This document shows, in pieces, positions 29,187-38,662 of a DNA stretch of 64,000 nucleotides. The stretch is from contig NZ_SNWH01000002.1 of the NCBI RefSeq assembly GCF_004361885.1, positions 121,111 to 185,110 of the forward strand. Direction: 5' to 3'. A program made the position numbers and the translations under genes. Each line of letters starts with the position of its first letter. Within the stretch, counting starts at the first letter, position 1. Source of the DNA: Halomonas ventosae (GTDB lineage Bacteria; Pseudomonadota; Gammaproteobacteria; Pseudomonadales; Halomonadaceae). The notes under the pieces are model-generated. The model had not been told where the DNA came from. It made no database searches and saw only the letters and a program-made list of their open reading frames with translations.

Positions 29187-29947
29187 GGCTGCCACCTGAG
29201 CAGCCGGCGCTGCAGCGTCATGAACAGAAAGTCGAAGGCCGCATAGAGCCCGGCGATGGTCAGCATGTAGACCACCACGATGTCGGTGGCGAGCAGGCTG
29301 GAGGCCTCCATCATGCGCTGGCCGATGCCCGGAATGCCGAATAGCTCGGCGGCCACCACCGTCATCCAGCCCTGGCCCAGGCCGGCACGCAGCCCGCCCA
29401 GGATACCCGGGGCCGCCGCCGGCAGGCTGACCTTGGTCAGCCGCGCCAAAAAGCCGCCCTGGCCGAAGGCCCGGGCGACCTCGACATAGCCTGGGTCCAC
29501 CGCGCGCACCGCGCTGACGCTGGCGAAGTAGTTGATCCAGAACACGCCGATGCTGATGATGAAGGCCGCCGCCGAGGGGTTGATGCCGAACCAGATGATG
29601 GCGAAGGGGATCCAGGCCAGCGGCGGAATGGGGCGCAGCAGCCGGGCCAGCCAGGCGTGAAGGGCGTCGAACACGGGCAGCATCGCCGCCGAGACGCCCA
29701 CGGTGATGCCCAGCAGCGAGCCCAGCAGCAGGCCCACGCTGTAGTGGGCGAGGCTTGCCGTCACCACCTCGAGCCAGATGCCATCGGCGATCTCGGCGGC
29801 CAGGACGCCGGGAATCGCCGAGGGCAGTGGCACCAGGCTGCCGGGCAACAGGCCGCTGCGCAGGGCCAGTTCCCAGAGCAGCAGGAAGGCGGCCAGGCCC
29901 AGGGCGCCGAGCAGGCTGCGGCGATAGCGCGACAGGACCGGTGTCAT
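29183..29947 (-). CDS. ABC importer permease (SsuC/TauC-like)
   Basis: 254 aa, six helices, BPD_transp_1 fold with the EAA-type loop (VARAFGQGGFLARLTKVSLP and GGLRAGLGQGWMTVVAAEL). Overlaps the binding-protein stop at its start and the ATPase start at its end. Confidence 0.93.
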   Translation of the reverse strand: MTPVLSRYRRSLLGALGLAAFLLLWELALRSGLLPGSLVPLPSAIPGVLAAEIADGIWLEVVTASLAHYSVGLLLGSLLGITVGVSAAMLPVFDALHAWLARLLRPIPPLAWIPFAIIWFGINPSAAAFIISIGVFWINYFASVSAVRAVDPGYVEVARAFGQGGFLARLTKVSLPAAAPGILGGLRAGLGQGWMTVVAAELFGIPGIGQRMMEASSLLATDIVVVYMLTIAGLYAAFDFLFMTLQRRLLRWQP

Positions 29948-30975
29948 GGTCCCGCGAGCTCCTTGGCCAGCGCATCGTAGAGGTCGGTGTCGAACAGCGC
30001 ATCCAGGTCGACGCGTTTGCTGAGCGTGCCCTGGGCGATCTGGAAGTCATGCATGGTGCGGGTGGCCTCGCGGATGGCATGGGGGTCGGCGAGGTAGTTC
30101 GAGGAGGGCGAGCGCAGGGCGGCCTCCACAGTATCGAGCCCGATCAGTCGCTTGCCGACGAACTCGCGAACATGGGGTGCAGCGCGCTCGGGCTCCTCGC
30201 GCAGTACCTCGGTGGCGCGCAGATGCAGGGCCATCAGCTTACGCATGGCCTCGGGGTGCGCCTCCAGCACTTTCTCACGGGCCGCCAGTACGGCGCCGGG
30301 CTGGCCGGGCAGCATCTCATCGGCACGGGCCACGACCCGGGCGCTGTCGTCGCGCTCCTGCACGGTGGTGAGGATCGGCTCGAGGATCGAGGCGCCATCC
30401 ACCGCCCCGGCCAGCAGCGCCTGCTGGACCCGGTCGGCACCCATGGCGACGATCTCCACGGCCTCCTCGCCCACGCCCAGCCGTTCGATCAGCCAGTAGC
30501 GCAGTACGGTGTCGGGCACCGAGCCGCGGGGGAAGGTGGCGATCTTCGGCTTGCGGCCCTGCGCCTCGGTGAAGCGGGCGATGGCCTCGGCGGGATCTTC
30601 GACGCGGGCGAAAGTGTCCGCCAGCTCGCCGCGGGCGACCAGGCCGATCTGCTCGCGGATGCTGGCCGCCAGCACCTTGATCGGCACGCCATTGGCGCGG
30701 GCGACCATGGCCGGGCCGATGCCGAAGTACATGACGTCGAGCTCGCCGGAGGCCAGGGCTTGCACCATGGCCGGGCCGCTGGAGAAGCGGGTCAGCTCGA
30801 GCTCGAGGCCGGCCTCGGTGGGCCAGCCTTCGCCTTCCATGACGAACAACTGGGCGACTGGCAGGATCGGCATGTAGCCCACCTCGAGGCGGGTGTTGGT
30901 GTCGGTGGCCTGGGCCGGGCCGGCGGTGATCAGCAGGGCCAGCAGGGGGGCGAGTAGACGGGGGACGCGGGACAT
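29944..30975 (-). CDS. ABC importer substrate-binding protein (SsuA/TauA/NMT1-like)
   Basis: 343 aa; start chosen at ATG 30975 (MSRVPRLLAPL, signal peptide ending AGPAQA) with GGAGAGAG upstream. Family signatures: LEVGYMPILPVAQLFVMEGE, SSGPAMVQALASGELDVMYFG and GADRVQQALLAGAVDG. First gene of the operon with the permease and ATPase. The substrate is not readable from sequence; nitrate is less likely since no nitrite/nitrate assimilation genes are adjacent, while the DsrE-like neighbour hints at sulfur. Confidence 0.9.
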   Translation of the reverse strand: MSRVPRLLAPLLALLITAGPAQATDTNTRLEVGYMPILPVAQLFVMEGEGWPTEAGLELELTRFSSGPAMVQALASGELDVMYFGIGPAMVARANGVPIKVLAASIREQIGLVARGELADTFARVEDPAEAIARFTEAQGRKPKIATFPRGSVPDTVLRYWLIERLGVGEEAVEIVAMGADRVQQALLAGAVDGASILEPILTTVQERDDSARVVARADEMLPGQPGAVLAAREKVLEAHPEAMRKLMALHLRATEVLREEPERAAPHVREFVGKRLIGLDTVEAALRSPSSNYLADPHAIREATRTMHDFQIAQGTLSKRVDLDALFDTDLYDALAKELAGP

Positions 30976-31293
30976 GGGCTCTCTCCGGGCGTGAATCACG
31001 ACCGTTCATCCTAGTGCCTGGGCCTCTTATGCCTGAAATATTTATATAAAATAATTTTTTATACATATATGTTATTTGATGCGGCCCTGCCGCTTTCCGC
31101 CATGGTGTCACGCCATGTGAAGTGGCAGGGACGTAGACGGTTACTGGATCGAAACCGTGCAGATTGACTGGCTCGGCCAGAGGGTGGCTGAACAATCGTC
31201 ACCTTGTCCGCGGGGCGATTTTTGCCTTGAACGGCGCCGGCGGATAAGGTTTCGGCTATGTCCATTCATGGCATGACATGCCAAGGAGACCCG
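30976..31293. other. Divergent intergenic region between two solute-binding systems
   Basis: 318 bp, with no gene. It holds an AT-rich block at 31030-31080 (poly A/T in ATATTTATATAAAATAATTT) that stands out in this GC-rich DNA and probably contains the promoter of the minus-strand importer, and the ProX-like gene's leader on the plus strand. No repressor site recognised. Confidence 0.5.
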
Positions 31294-32262
31294 ATGAAAG
31301 CGTTCGATCGCCCCCTGACCCTTGCCCTGGCCGGTGCCCTGCTGGTCGCCCCGTTCGCCTGGAGCTCCACTACTCTTGCTGAAGAGCCTGCCCTGGTGCG
31401 CTTCTCAGTGCCCCCCTGGCCCGGGGTGACCGTCAAGAGCGCCCTGGCAGCCCAGCTGCTGGAGGTTCTTGGCTACCAGACCCGCCAGCAGGAGCTGGGC
31501 TCTACCATCACCTATGAGGCCCTCACTCAGCATGAGCTGGATGCCTTCCTCGCCGCCTGGTTGCCCTCCCAGCAGAGTATGTACGACACCACCATGGAGA
31601 AGGGCCTGATCGTTGATCTCGGCAACAATGTCGAGGGCGCACGACTGGGTTTCGCGGTGCCCAGCTATGTCTACGACGCCGGTGTGACCTCTGCCGAGGA
31701 TCTGGCCGACGAGGCGATCGCCGACAAGTTTGATCGTACCGTCTACTCCATCGAGGTCGGCTCGGGCATGAGCGACACCCTCAACGAGGCGGTCGAGAAC
31801 GATACCTATGGCCTGGGTGACTGGAAGCTCTCCGAAACCTCCACGCCGGGCATGCTCAGCGCGGTGGACGCGGCCATCGACCGCGGAGAGTGGATCGTCT
31901 TCGCCGGCTGGACGCCTCACTGGATGAACATCGAGTACGACATCGAGTACCTGACCGATACCCAGAACATGTGGGGCCCCGAGGGGGGGCGCAGCGACGT
32001 GCGCACCCTGGTGACCAGCGACTTCGCCGAGGCTGCCCCCAATGCCACCCGGCTGCTCGACCAGCTCAGCTTCACCGCCGATGACCAGAGCGCGATGATT
32101 CGTGGCTTCAGCTACGAGGAGCGCGAGCCCGAGGCGGTGGCGCTGGCGTGGCTACGCGCCAACCCGGCCAAGGTGCAGGCCTTCCTGGAAGGCGTGACCA
32201 CCCGCGACGGCGAGCCGGGCTGGTCGGCTGTGCAGCAGGCGCTGGAAATCCCCGACGCCTGA
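31294..32262 (+). CDS. Glycine betaine/choline-type substrate-binding protein (OpuAC/ProX-like)
   Basis: 322 aa; ATG at 31294 with AAGGAG upstream. Signal peptide about residues 1-29 (TLALAGALLVAPFAWS). OpuAC family: WPGVTVKSALAAQLLEVLGY, aromatic-box type tryptophans in FLAAWLPSQQ and VFAGWTPHWMN, and YLTDTQNMWGPEG. Binds quaternary amines used as osmoprotectants. No permease or ATPase is adjacent, so it is an orphan binding protein that probably works with a transporter elsewhere. Fits a salt-tolerant organism. Confidence 0.88.
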   Translation: MKAFDRPLTLALAGALLVAPFAWSSTTLAEEPALVRFSVPPWPGVTVKSALAAQLLEVLGYQTRQQELGSTITYEALTQHELDAFLAAWLPSQQSMYDTTMEKGLIVDLGNNVEGARLGFAVPSYVYDAGVTSAEDLADEAIADKFDRTVYSIEVGSGMSDTLNEAVENDTYGLGDWKLSETSTPGMLSAVDAAIDRGEWIVFAGWTPHWMNIEYDIEYLTDTQNMWGPEGGRSDVRTLVTSDFAEAAPNATRLLDQLSFTADDQSAMIRGFSYEEREPEAVALAWLRANPAKVQAFLEGVTTRDGEPGWSAVQQALEIPDA

Positions 32263-32313
32263 GCCGGCCGTGATCTTCTCACTGCGGCAGGTGAGCGCCC
32301 AATGTTCGGCGGT

Positions 32314-33468
32314 TCAGTAGCCGGTCATCTCCAGATAGCCCCGCCCTCTTGGCGCGCCGCTGGCGTGGTCGAAGACATTCACCTCGCCCTCCCAGTAGGC
32401 CACCGAGGTATCCATCCAGCGCTCGGTGTGAGGCGCCACGATCTCCAGGTCGATGCCCTGTGACGGCACCTCGAGATGCCAGCGGATGGGCAGCTCACGT
32501 CCGGCAACGCTGGCGGTGGCCAGGGGCTCGAGGACGAGGCGGTCGTCATCCAGGGGCGTGGTTTCGCCCTCGGGGATGATCCAGCTGCCGGAGAGGTAGT
32601 TGCCCCCTTTCTGGCTCCCGCCGCGCAGGCGGAAGGCCATCAGCTTGTGGCCATCGGCCAGGTGCAGCGAGAACCAGTCCCAGCCCGCCTGGGCGGGGCC
32701 GAGCAGCTGGCTGCTCCACTCGCGGTCGAGCCAGGCGCGGCCGGTCACCCGGCGCGGCTCGCCGTCCAGGGTGACCTCGCCGCTGACCCGATAGAAGGGC
32801 TGGCTGACATAGATCGAGCCCTGGCCGTCGGCGGACTTCTGGCTGAAGCCTTTTTCGCCGTGCAAGACCAGCGGGCCGTCGGCCTCCAGTGCCAGTCGGT
32901 AGCCGAAGGAGGCCCCGTCGCGCTCGGCCGTGGCGACCACCTCGAGCCGCGACAGGGCATTCCGGTCCGGGTCGCTGACGCGGCTGGTCATGCGCCAGTC
33001 ATCGAGCCAGGCACGGAAGGGGGCCGCGGTGACGCCCGCCTGGTCGCGTTCGGGATCACTTTCCCGCGAACCGCTGCGGGCGAAGCGCTCGGCTACCCGG
33101 TGGGTAGCGCCCTGCGAGACCGCCATGTGGGCCATCCACAGCTGGTCCACGGCCCAGGGGCTAGGCGTCTCGGGGCGCGCGGCGGGCGGCAGCTGGGCCT
33201 GGCGGAACAGGGTCCACTGCACGCCCAGCGGCTCGCCGCTCTCGTCTTCCAGGTTGGCGGTCAGGTACCACCACTCCAGGCGGTAGTGGGGGTGGGGGCC
33301 GTGGTCCTCGGGAAAGCGCAATGGGGTGTCGGGTGTGGCCTGCCGGAAGCCGCCGGCCTTGGCGCCCAGACCGGCGAAGCCAGCGCCCGGGTCGCGAGGC
33401 GTGTGGTCCTCGCAGCCGGCCAGCAGGGCCATCAGTAGTACCAGCAGCCACGACAGGGCTCGTCTCAT
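32314..33468 (-). CDS. AttH/CrtC-like lipoprotein with lipocalin-type domain
   Basis: 384 aa; lipobox LMALLAGC with a Cys near residue 19, so a lipoprotein. The rest is a pair of lipocalin-like beta barrels of the AttH/carotenoid-hydratase family (PHYRLEWWYLTANLEDESGE, GRAWLDREWSSQLLG, WDWFSLHLADGHKLMAFRLR). Ends the ABC operon that begins at 37505 and overlaps the large permease by 4 bp. Probably carries or positions the lipid-like cargo of the transporter. Confidence 0.88.
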   Translation of the reverse strand: MRRALSWLLVLLMALLAGCEDHTPRDPGAGFAGLGAKAGGFRQATPDTPLRFPEDHGPHPHYRLEWWYLTANLEDESGEPLGVQWTLFRQAQLPPAARPETPSPWAVDQLWMAHMAVSQGATHRVAERFARSGSRESDPERDQAGVTAAPFRAWLDDWRMTSRVSDPDRNALSRLEVVATAERDGASFGYRLALEADGPLVLHGEKGFSQKSADGQGSIYVSQPFYRVSGEVTLDGEPRRVTGRAWLDREWSSQLLGPAQAGWDWFSLHLADGHKLMAFRLRGGSQKGGNYLSGSWIIPEGETTPLDDDRLVLEPLATASVAGRELPIRWHLEVPSQGIDLEIVAPHTERWMDTSVAYWEGEVNVFDHASGAPRGRGYLEMTGY

Positions 33469-35996
33469 GTTGCCTCCTCCTCAGCCAGCAGGGTGCGGGG
33501 TGGCGTGCGCCATAGCGTCAGCGCCGGCAGGCCGGCCGCCAGCAGCGCGACCCCGATCGCCGTGGCCAGGGTCAGCCCGATCTCGGCGGGGAAGACATGC
33601 AGCGGCAGGCGCCAGCCGAAGGCGGCCACGTTGATCACCGCCACGAGACAAACGGTGATGGCGATGCCCAGCGGCACGGCGGCCAGCCCCGTGAGCAGCG
33701 AGACGCCACCCAGCTGAGCCAGCTGGATGCCCGCCAGACGAGCGCGGGTCACCCCCAGTGCCCACAGCGGGGCGAGCCGGCGACGGCGCTCCCGGGCCTG
33801 GGCCAGCAGGCTGGCGAGCAGGGCCAGGGCCGCCACGGCCAGGGTCAGGGCGTTGAGGGCCCGGGTGATGGCGAAGGTGCGCTCGAAGATCTCGGTGGAG
33901 AGCGCCTTGACCTCGCGCTGGTCGCGCAATGCGTCGCGGCCCAGCGCGAAGCGCTCGTCGAGCGCACGGGAGAGCGCCTCGGCCCGGCGACTCCCCGGCG
34001 TGCCGGTGTCGGCGAGCACGATGCCCAGCGACCCCGGCGCGGCGGCGAAGCGCTCCCGCAGCGCGGCGGTGGCCAGCAGCACCTCGCCGCGGGGGTTGCC
34101 GTAGTCGGGGTAGATGGCGGCCACCGTCACCCGCTCCTGGCCGCCCGGCGAGCGCAGCACCAGCCGCTCCCCGGGGGCGATGCCTTGGCCGAGGGCCAGC
34201 TGCTCGTTGATGAAGGCCTCGCCCGCCTCGAGGGCGGTCCAGGCCGCTTCCCGCCCGGCCCGGGTCTCGAGCAGTGGCCAGGTGGGGGTGAGCCGCTCGC
34301 CCGGGGTGATGCCGAACAGCGACACCGGCACCTGGAGGGTCCGCCGGCCGGCGGCGTCCTGCACTTCGAGCAGGGTGGACTCGCCGTCGGCGGTGGGCAG
34401 CAGCTCGGCGATCTCGTCGCGCGCGGCTAGCCACTCCTGAACGCTATCAAACTGCCCGACCGGCGGGCGCAGGTAGAGGTCGGCGGTCAGCCGCTGGTCG
34501 AGCCAGTCGAGGAAGGTGAGGCGAAAGCCGCCGACCATGCTGCCCACCCCCAGGTTGGCGGAGAGCGCGATCAGCAGCGCCATCATGGCAAGCGAGAGGC
34601 GCGGCAGCTGGAGCTGCAGGTCGGCCAGCGCCCACTGGGTCAAGGGGTGTGGCCGGGCGAGCCGGCCCAGGCCGGAAAGCCCCGCCGCCAGCAGCGGCGA
34701 CAGCCAGAGGGCGCAGGCCAGCATCATCGTCGCGATCATGACGAAGCCGGCGACCAGCCCCTCGCCGGCAGGCTGTGCGGCCAGCCAGGTCCACACCGCC
34801 AGGGCCAGCAGGGCCGCGAGGCTGCCGGCGATGGCCTGGCCACGCAGCTGGCGCTGGAAGCCCGCACGCCACGCTTGGGCCTGGCCGAGCCCCAGCACGC
34901 CGAGCCGCGCGGCTCGCCACAGGATACCGCTGCCGGCGACGAAGAGCCCGCCCAGGGTCACCCCGAGCCCGCCCAGCCAGTAGTGCCAGGGTAGACGCAG
35001 CTGTACGCCCACCGCGGCGCCGTAGAGGCTCTGCAGGGTGGCCGCCACGTCCGGCAGCAGGGCACTGGCCAGCCAGGCGCCGCTGGCGATACCGGCCAGG
35101 GCGCCGATAAGGCCCAGCAGGGCCAGCTCGAGGGCCAGCAGGGCGACCAGGGTGCGCCCCGGCACGCCCAGCGCGCGCAGGGTGCGCAGCAGCCCCAGGC
35201 GCTGCTCCAGCGCCAGCCCCAGCGCCGCCTGGACGATGAACAGCCCGACGATCAGCGCCAGCAGCGCCATGGCGGTGAGGTTGAGGTGGAAGCTCGCGGT
35301 AAGTTCGCCGGGGTCGACCCGGGTGTCGGCGCGGGTCAGGCGGTAGCCCGCGGGGGCCGACTCCAGTTCGCCGGCCGCGGTCACCAGCCGGCTGAGCGTG
35401 GTGCCACGCTCCAGTAGCCGGGCCGCGACGGCGATGTCCACCACCAGGGTATCCGGCGGCAGCGCCGGGGAAAGGACCAGCGGCGGCAGCCGTTGGCCAT
35501 CGGCCAGCGCGGGCTCGGCGCCCGGGGCCGCCTGTCGCTCGAGCCCCAGTCGCGGGGTGGTATCCGGGGCCAGCCGGGTCTGCCAGGGCGGGGTGAAGAA
35601 GGCCGTAAGTTCGCCCGGGTGTGACGCGGATGGGCTGCCCGCCGTGGCGAAGGCGCTGTCGCCGGGCAGGGTCAGCGGGTCGATGCCGATCACCGTCAGC
35701 CGCTCGCCCAGCGCGGTGACCAGCGTGCCCTCCAGCAGCGGTGAGACGGCCAGGCCCTGGCGGCGCAGGCTGACGAAGTCCGCCCGGGCGAGGGGCTTGC
35801 CGTCGCGGCGCTCCAGGCGGTCCAGGCCAGTGGTGAACAGCGCCTCGGCGCGGGCGTAGCTGTCGCGGGCCGAGGCGTTGATCGCCTGCACGCCGCTCCA
35901 CAGCGCGCCGGCCACCCACAGGCCCAGCAGCAGCAAGGCGAGCTGGCCGGGATGACGGCGATAGTGGGAGAGCAGGGTCAGCAGGGCAGTGAGCAT
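33465..35996 (-). CDS. Large FtsX/MacB-type ABC permease (AttFG-like)
   Basis: 843 aa, about ten helices arranged as two FtsX units with large periplasmic loops, the AttF-AttG fusion type. Helix clusters at about residues 15-35, 240-420 and 720-830. Its cognate ATPase is at 36822-37505 and its lipoprotein partner follows. LolCDE/MacB relatives move lipoproteins or lipids out of the inner membrane rather than import solutes. Confidence 0.9.
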   Translation of the reverse strand: MLTALLTLLSHYRRHPGQLALLLLGLWVAGALWSGVQAINASARDSYARAEALFTTGLDRLERRDGKPLARADFVSLRRQGLAVSPLLEGTLVTALGERLTVIGIDPLTLPGDSAFATAGSPSASHPGELTAFFTPPWQTRLAPDTTPRLGLERQAAPGAEPALADGQRLPPLVLSPALPPDTLVVDIAVAARLLERGTTLSRLVTAAGELESAPAGYRLTRADTRVDPGELTASFHLNLTAMALLALIVGLFIVQAALGLALEQRLGLLRTLRALGVPGRTLVALLALELALLGLIGALAGIASGAWLASALLPDVAATLQSLYGAAVGVQLRLPWHYWLGGLGVTLGGLFVAGSGILWRAARLGVLGLGQAQAWRAGFQRQLRGQAIAGSLAALLALAVWTWLAAQPAGEGLVAGFVMIATMMLACALWLSPLLAAGLSGLGRLARPHPLTQWALADLQLQLPRLSLAMMALLIALSANLGVGSMVGGFRLTFLDWLDQRLTADLYLRPPVGQFDSVQEWLAARDEIAELLPTADGESTLLEVQDAAGRRTLQVPVSLFGITPGERLTPTWPLLETRAGREAAWTALEAGEAFINEQLALGQGIAPGERLVLRSPGGQERVTVAAIYPDYGNPRGEVLLATAALRERFAAAPGSLGIVLADTGTPGSRRAEALSRALDERFALGRDALRDQREVKALSTEIFERTFAITRALNALTLAVAALALLASLLAQARERRRRLAPLWALGVTRARLAGIQLAQLGGVSLLTGLAAVPLGIAITVCLVAVINVAAFGWRLPLHVFPAEIGLTLATAIGVALLAAGLPALTLWRTPPRTLLAEEEAT

Positions 35997-36108
35997 GGAG
36001 GTACGTGGCTGGCGAGCGAGCGGAGCGCTAGGGCCCCTGGTGCCGGTATCGTCTCATACAAGCGAGAAGGCAGGGAGTGCAGGCGTCCGCCGAGGTGCCA
36101 AGCAGCGG

Positions 36109-36825
36109 CTACTTATGACCGGCTTTATTGGCTGGCTCGTCGTCGAGATGCAGCCAGCGGGCCAGCCGGGAGTGGCGCTGTCGGCTCAGGTACCAGGGCA
36201 GCAGGGTCATCACGGTGAGGATAACGATGGCGGCTGTGATCGATAGCAGCGGGTTCAGCTCGAAGGCGCGCCCGAGGCTGGCGAACACCAGGGTCATGGG
36301 CAGCATGCCGATTACCGTACCCAGCGCGAAGCGCCCCACGCTGATGGCAGTGACGCCGGCGGCATAGCTGACCAGTGCAAACGAGAAGATGGGCACCAGG
36401 CGCGTGACCAGCACGGTCAGGAACAGCAGGCGCTGCGACCCCTGGCTACCGAACAACGGATTGCTCGGCAGCCTGGCGCGCAGGGCATCCCGCCCCAGCA
36501 GGCGGGCCAGGGTGAAGGCGATCATGGCCCCGGCCATGGCGCCGATGATCGACAGCAAGGCGCCGGGGAGCAGGCCGAAGGCCAGCCCAGCGGCCGCGGT
36601 CACCGGCAGGGTGGGAATCGGGCCCACCACCACCGCCAGCAGCATCAACAGCAGCAGCAGCAGGGGCCCCAGGTTGCCCTGGCTGTTGAACCAGGCGGCG
36701 ATGCCGGCGGGGGAGAAGCTCATGGGCAGGCCCAGCGCCTGGAGCAGCCACCAGATGCCGGCCATGATCGCCGTCACGATGACGAGGAGCCCGGCCCTGA
36801 AGGCCCAGACGGCGTGGGTGGTCAC
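36109..36825 (-). CDS. TVP38/TMEM64 (DedA-like) membrane protein
   Basis: 238 aa with about six helices; family signature GPIPTLPVTAAAGLAFG with GALLSIIGAMAGAMIAFTLA and RLVPIFSFALVSYAAGVT. Start is the GTG at 36825, overlapping the ATPase stop in a GTGA arrangement. Members act as lipid scramblases or small-molecule carriers. Its place between an Att-type ATPase and the large permease is unusual and suggests a shared lipid-handling job. Confidence 0.87.
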   Translation of the reverse strand: MTTHAVWAFRAGLLVIVTAIMAGIWWLLQALGLPMSFSPAGIAAWFNSQGNLGPLLLLLLMLLAVVVGPIPTLPVTAAAGLAFGLLPGALLSIIGAMAGAMIAFTLARLLGRDALRARLPSNPLFGSQGSQRLLFLTVLVTRLVPIFSFALVSYAAGVTAISVGRFALGTVIGMLPMTLVFASLGRAFELNPLLSITAAIVILTVMTLLPWYLSRQRHSRLARWLHLDDEPANKAGHK

Positions 36826-37505
36826 GGTGTTGGTGTCCTGGTCGCGCGGAATTGGCCGAGATGGCCATGGGTGAGGTGCAGGCAGCGGTCCAGAGGGGCG
36901 GCGACCCGTGGGCTGTGGGTAACCATCAGCAGGGCGCAACCGGTGTCGCGTACCAGGGCCAGCAGCAGCTCGAGCACCTCGTCGGCGCTGCCCTCGTCGA
37001 GGTTGCCGGTGGGCTCGTCGGCGAGCAGCAGGGCCGGGCGCGGCGCCAGGGCGCGGCCGATGGCCAGGCGCTGCTGCTGGCCGCCGGAGAGCTGTTCGGG
37101 GTAGCGCTTCGTCAACCCGGTCAGGCCCAGCCGCTCGAGGAGCTCGGCTGTCCAGGCGCTATCCTCGCGGCCGGCCAGGCGCGCCTGCAGACGCAGGTTA
37201 TCGCGCACGCTCAGGCTCGGCACCAGGTGAAACTGCTGGAACACCAGGCCCAGGGTCTCGCGTCGCAGCCGTGCCCGGCCGGCCTCGCCGAGCGACGAGA
37301 TGGCGAGGCCGGCCACCCTGACCTGGCCGCGGTCGGGCAGGTCGAGGCCCGCGGCCAGGTGCAGCAGGGTCGATTTGCCGCTGCCCGACTCGCCCATCAG
37401 CGCCAGGCTCTCACCGGCGGCCAGGGTCAGGTCGACCCCGGCCAGCACCTCCAGTGGCCCCTGGGGGGTGGCATAGGCCTTGGTGACCTGGCGGAACTCG
37501 AGCAT
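36822..37505 (-). CDS. LolD/AttE-like ABC ATPase
   Basis: 227 aa from the ATG at 37505 (MLEFRQVTKAYATP), with AGGGAG upstream. Walker A GESGSGKST, Q-loop LVFQQFHLVPSLS, signature LSGGQQQRLAIGRAL, Walker B LLLADEPTGNLDE, His in VTHSP. First gene of the four-gene operon ATPase, TVP38, permease, AttH. Works with the FtsX-type permease at 33465-35996. Confidence 0.92.
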   Translation of the reverse strand: MLEFRQVTKAYATPQGPLEVLAGVDLTLAAGESLALMGESGSGKSTLLHLAAGLDLPDRGQVRVAGLAISSLGEAGRARLRRETLGLVFQQFHLVPSLSVRDNLRLQARLAGREDSAWTAELLERLGLTGLTKRYPEQLSGGQQQRLAIGRALAPRPALLLADEPTGNLDEGSADEVLELLLALVRDTGCALLMVTHSPRVAAPLDRCLHLTHGHLGQFRATRTPTP

Positions 37506-37665
37506 GACGGACTCCCTGGCGCTGGCGTTTGCTGACAAGGCTCAGGAAGGGATGGTGGCACAGAACGCGCGTTAGCCACAGGCCACGGAGGGAGGGGTGT
37601 CGCCGATGTCGCGGTCGGGTATAACGGGGGATGCATCAGCCACAGGATTCGAGGAGGCACAGTGC

Positions 37666-38661
37666 ATGACGGTGACGGTATCGCAGCATTTCGTCAGCGA
37701 GTTGTTTCAGGGCGTGCCGGAGATGGAGGCCAAGCGCGTCAGTTTGCTGCGCCGTGCCGGTATCTCGCCGCGGTTGCTGGAGTCGCCCCATGGGCGGGTC
37801 ACTGTTGAGCAATTTGTCACCCTCTACCGATTACTGGTCAACGCCTGCGACGATGAGACACCGGGCTTCTTCGCCCGGCCACTGCGCGGTGGCACCCTCA
37901 AGCTGCTCTGCCTGAGCCTGCTGGAGGCCCCCACTCTGAGGGTCGCTCTGCATCGCTATCGTCTATTCTTCCGTATCCTGCTCGATGACTTCGGCTACGA
38001 GGTCAGCTATGGTGACGGCCTGGTGCGCGTTGGCTTGGTGGAGCATCGGCCTCCAACGGGCAGCCGCATCCTGGTACATGAGCTGATGCTCAAGCTGCTT
38101 CACGGCATTGCCTCCTGGATGATCACCCGCAAGATTCCGCCGATCATCCTGGAATGCGCCTACCCGCAGCCCGAGCACAGTGCCGACTACCGCTACTTCT
38201 ATCCCGGGCGACTGCTCTTCGATCGCCCCCAGACCGCCATTTACTTCGACGTGACGGTGCTCGACGAACCGATTCGTCAGACCAAGCGACAACTGGGCGC
38301 CTTCCTCCAGCGTGCCCCGGCGGACTGGTTCTACGTCTCCTTCGAGGAGCGCCTGCTCTCCCACCGGGTGCGCGAGTACCTGATCCGCCATGGCGCCTAT
38401 GCCGCCGGAGTGGCGGAGGTGGCCGAGGTGCTGCACATGTCGGTGCGTACCCTGTCGCGGCGACTGGCCGCGGAGGGCACTCGCTTCCAGGCGGTGAAGG
38501 ATGAGTGCCGTCGAGATGTCGCCGTCCAGGCTCTGACCCGCAGCGACCAACCTCTGGCCGGTATCGCCGAACGGCTCGGCTTCGAGGATCAGGCTTGCTT
38601 CAGCCGAGCCTTCCGTGTCTGGACCGGGGATACGCCCGCCGCCTACCGGCGGCGGGCCTGA
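37666..38661 (+). CDS. AraC-family transcriptional regulator
   Basis: 331 aa; N-terminal arabinose-binding-type domain found in OruR/fatty-acid regulators (LRRAGISPRLLESPHGRVTV, RPLRGGTLKLLC) and C-terminal double HTH (VAEVLHMSVRTLSRRLAAEG, IAERLGFEDQACFSRAFRVW). Start at 37666 with GAGGAGG upstream. It is convergent with the acyl-CoA ligase cluster and is a good candidate for controlling that cluster. Confidence 0.9.
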   Translation: MTVTVSQHFVSELFQGVPEMEAKRVSLLRRAGISPRLLESPHGRVTVEQFVTLYRLLVNACDDETPGFFARPLRGGTLKLLCLSLLEAPTLRVALHRYRLFFRILLDDFGYEVSYGDGLVRVGLVEHRPPTGSRILVHELMLKLLHGIASWMITRKIPPIILECAYPQPEHSADYRYFYPGRLLFDRPQTAIYFDVTVLDEPIRQTKRQLGAFLQRAPADWFYVSFEERLLSHRVREYLIRHGAYAAGVAEVAEVLHMSVRTLSRRLAAEGTRFQAVKDECRRDVAVQALTRSDQPLAGIAERLGFEDQACFSRAFRVWTGDTPAAYRRRA

Positions 38662-38662
38662 G

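Noticed and set aside
28416..30080. A 554-residue minus-strand protein fusing a long N-terminal part to the ABC ATPase
   Set aside because: The N-terminal 298 residues are an off-frame reading of the permease; the ATPase has its own ATG at 29186.
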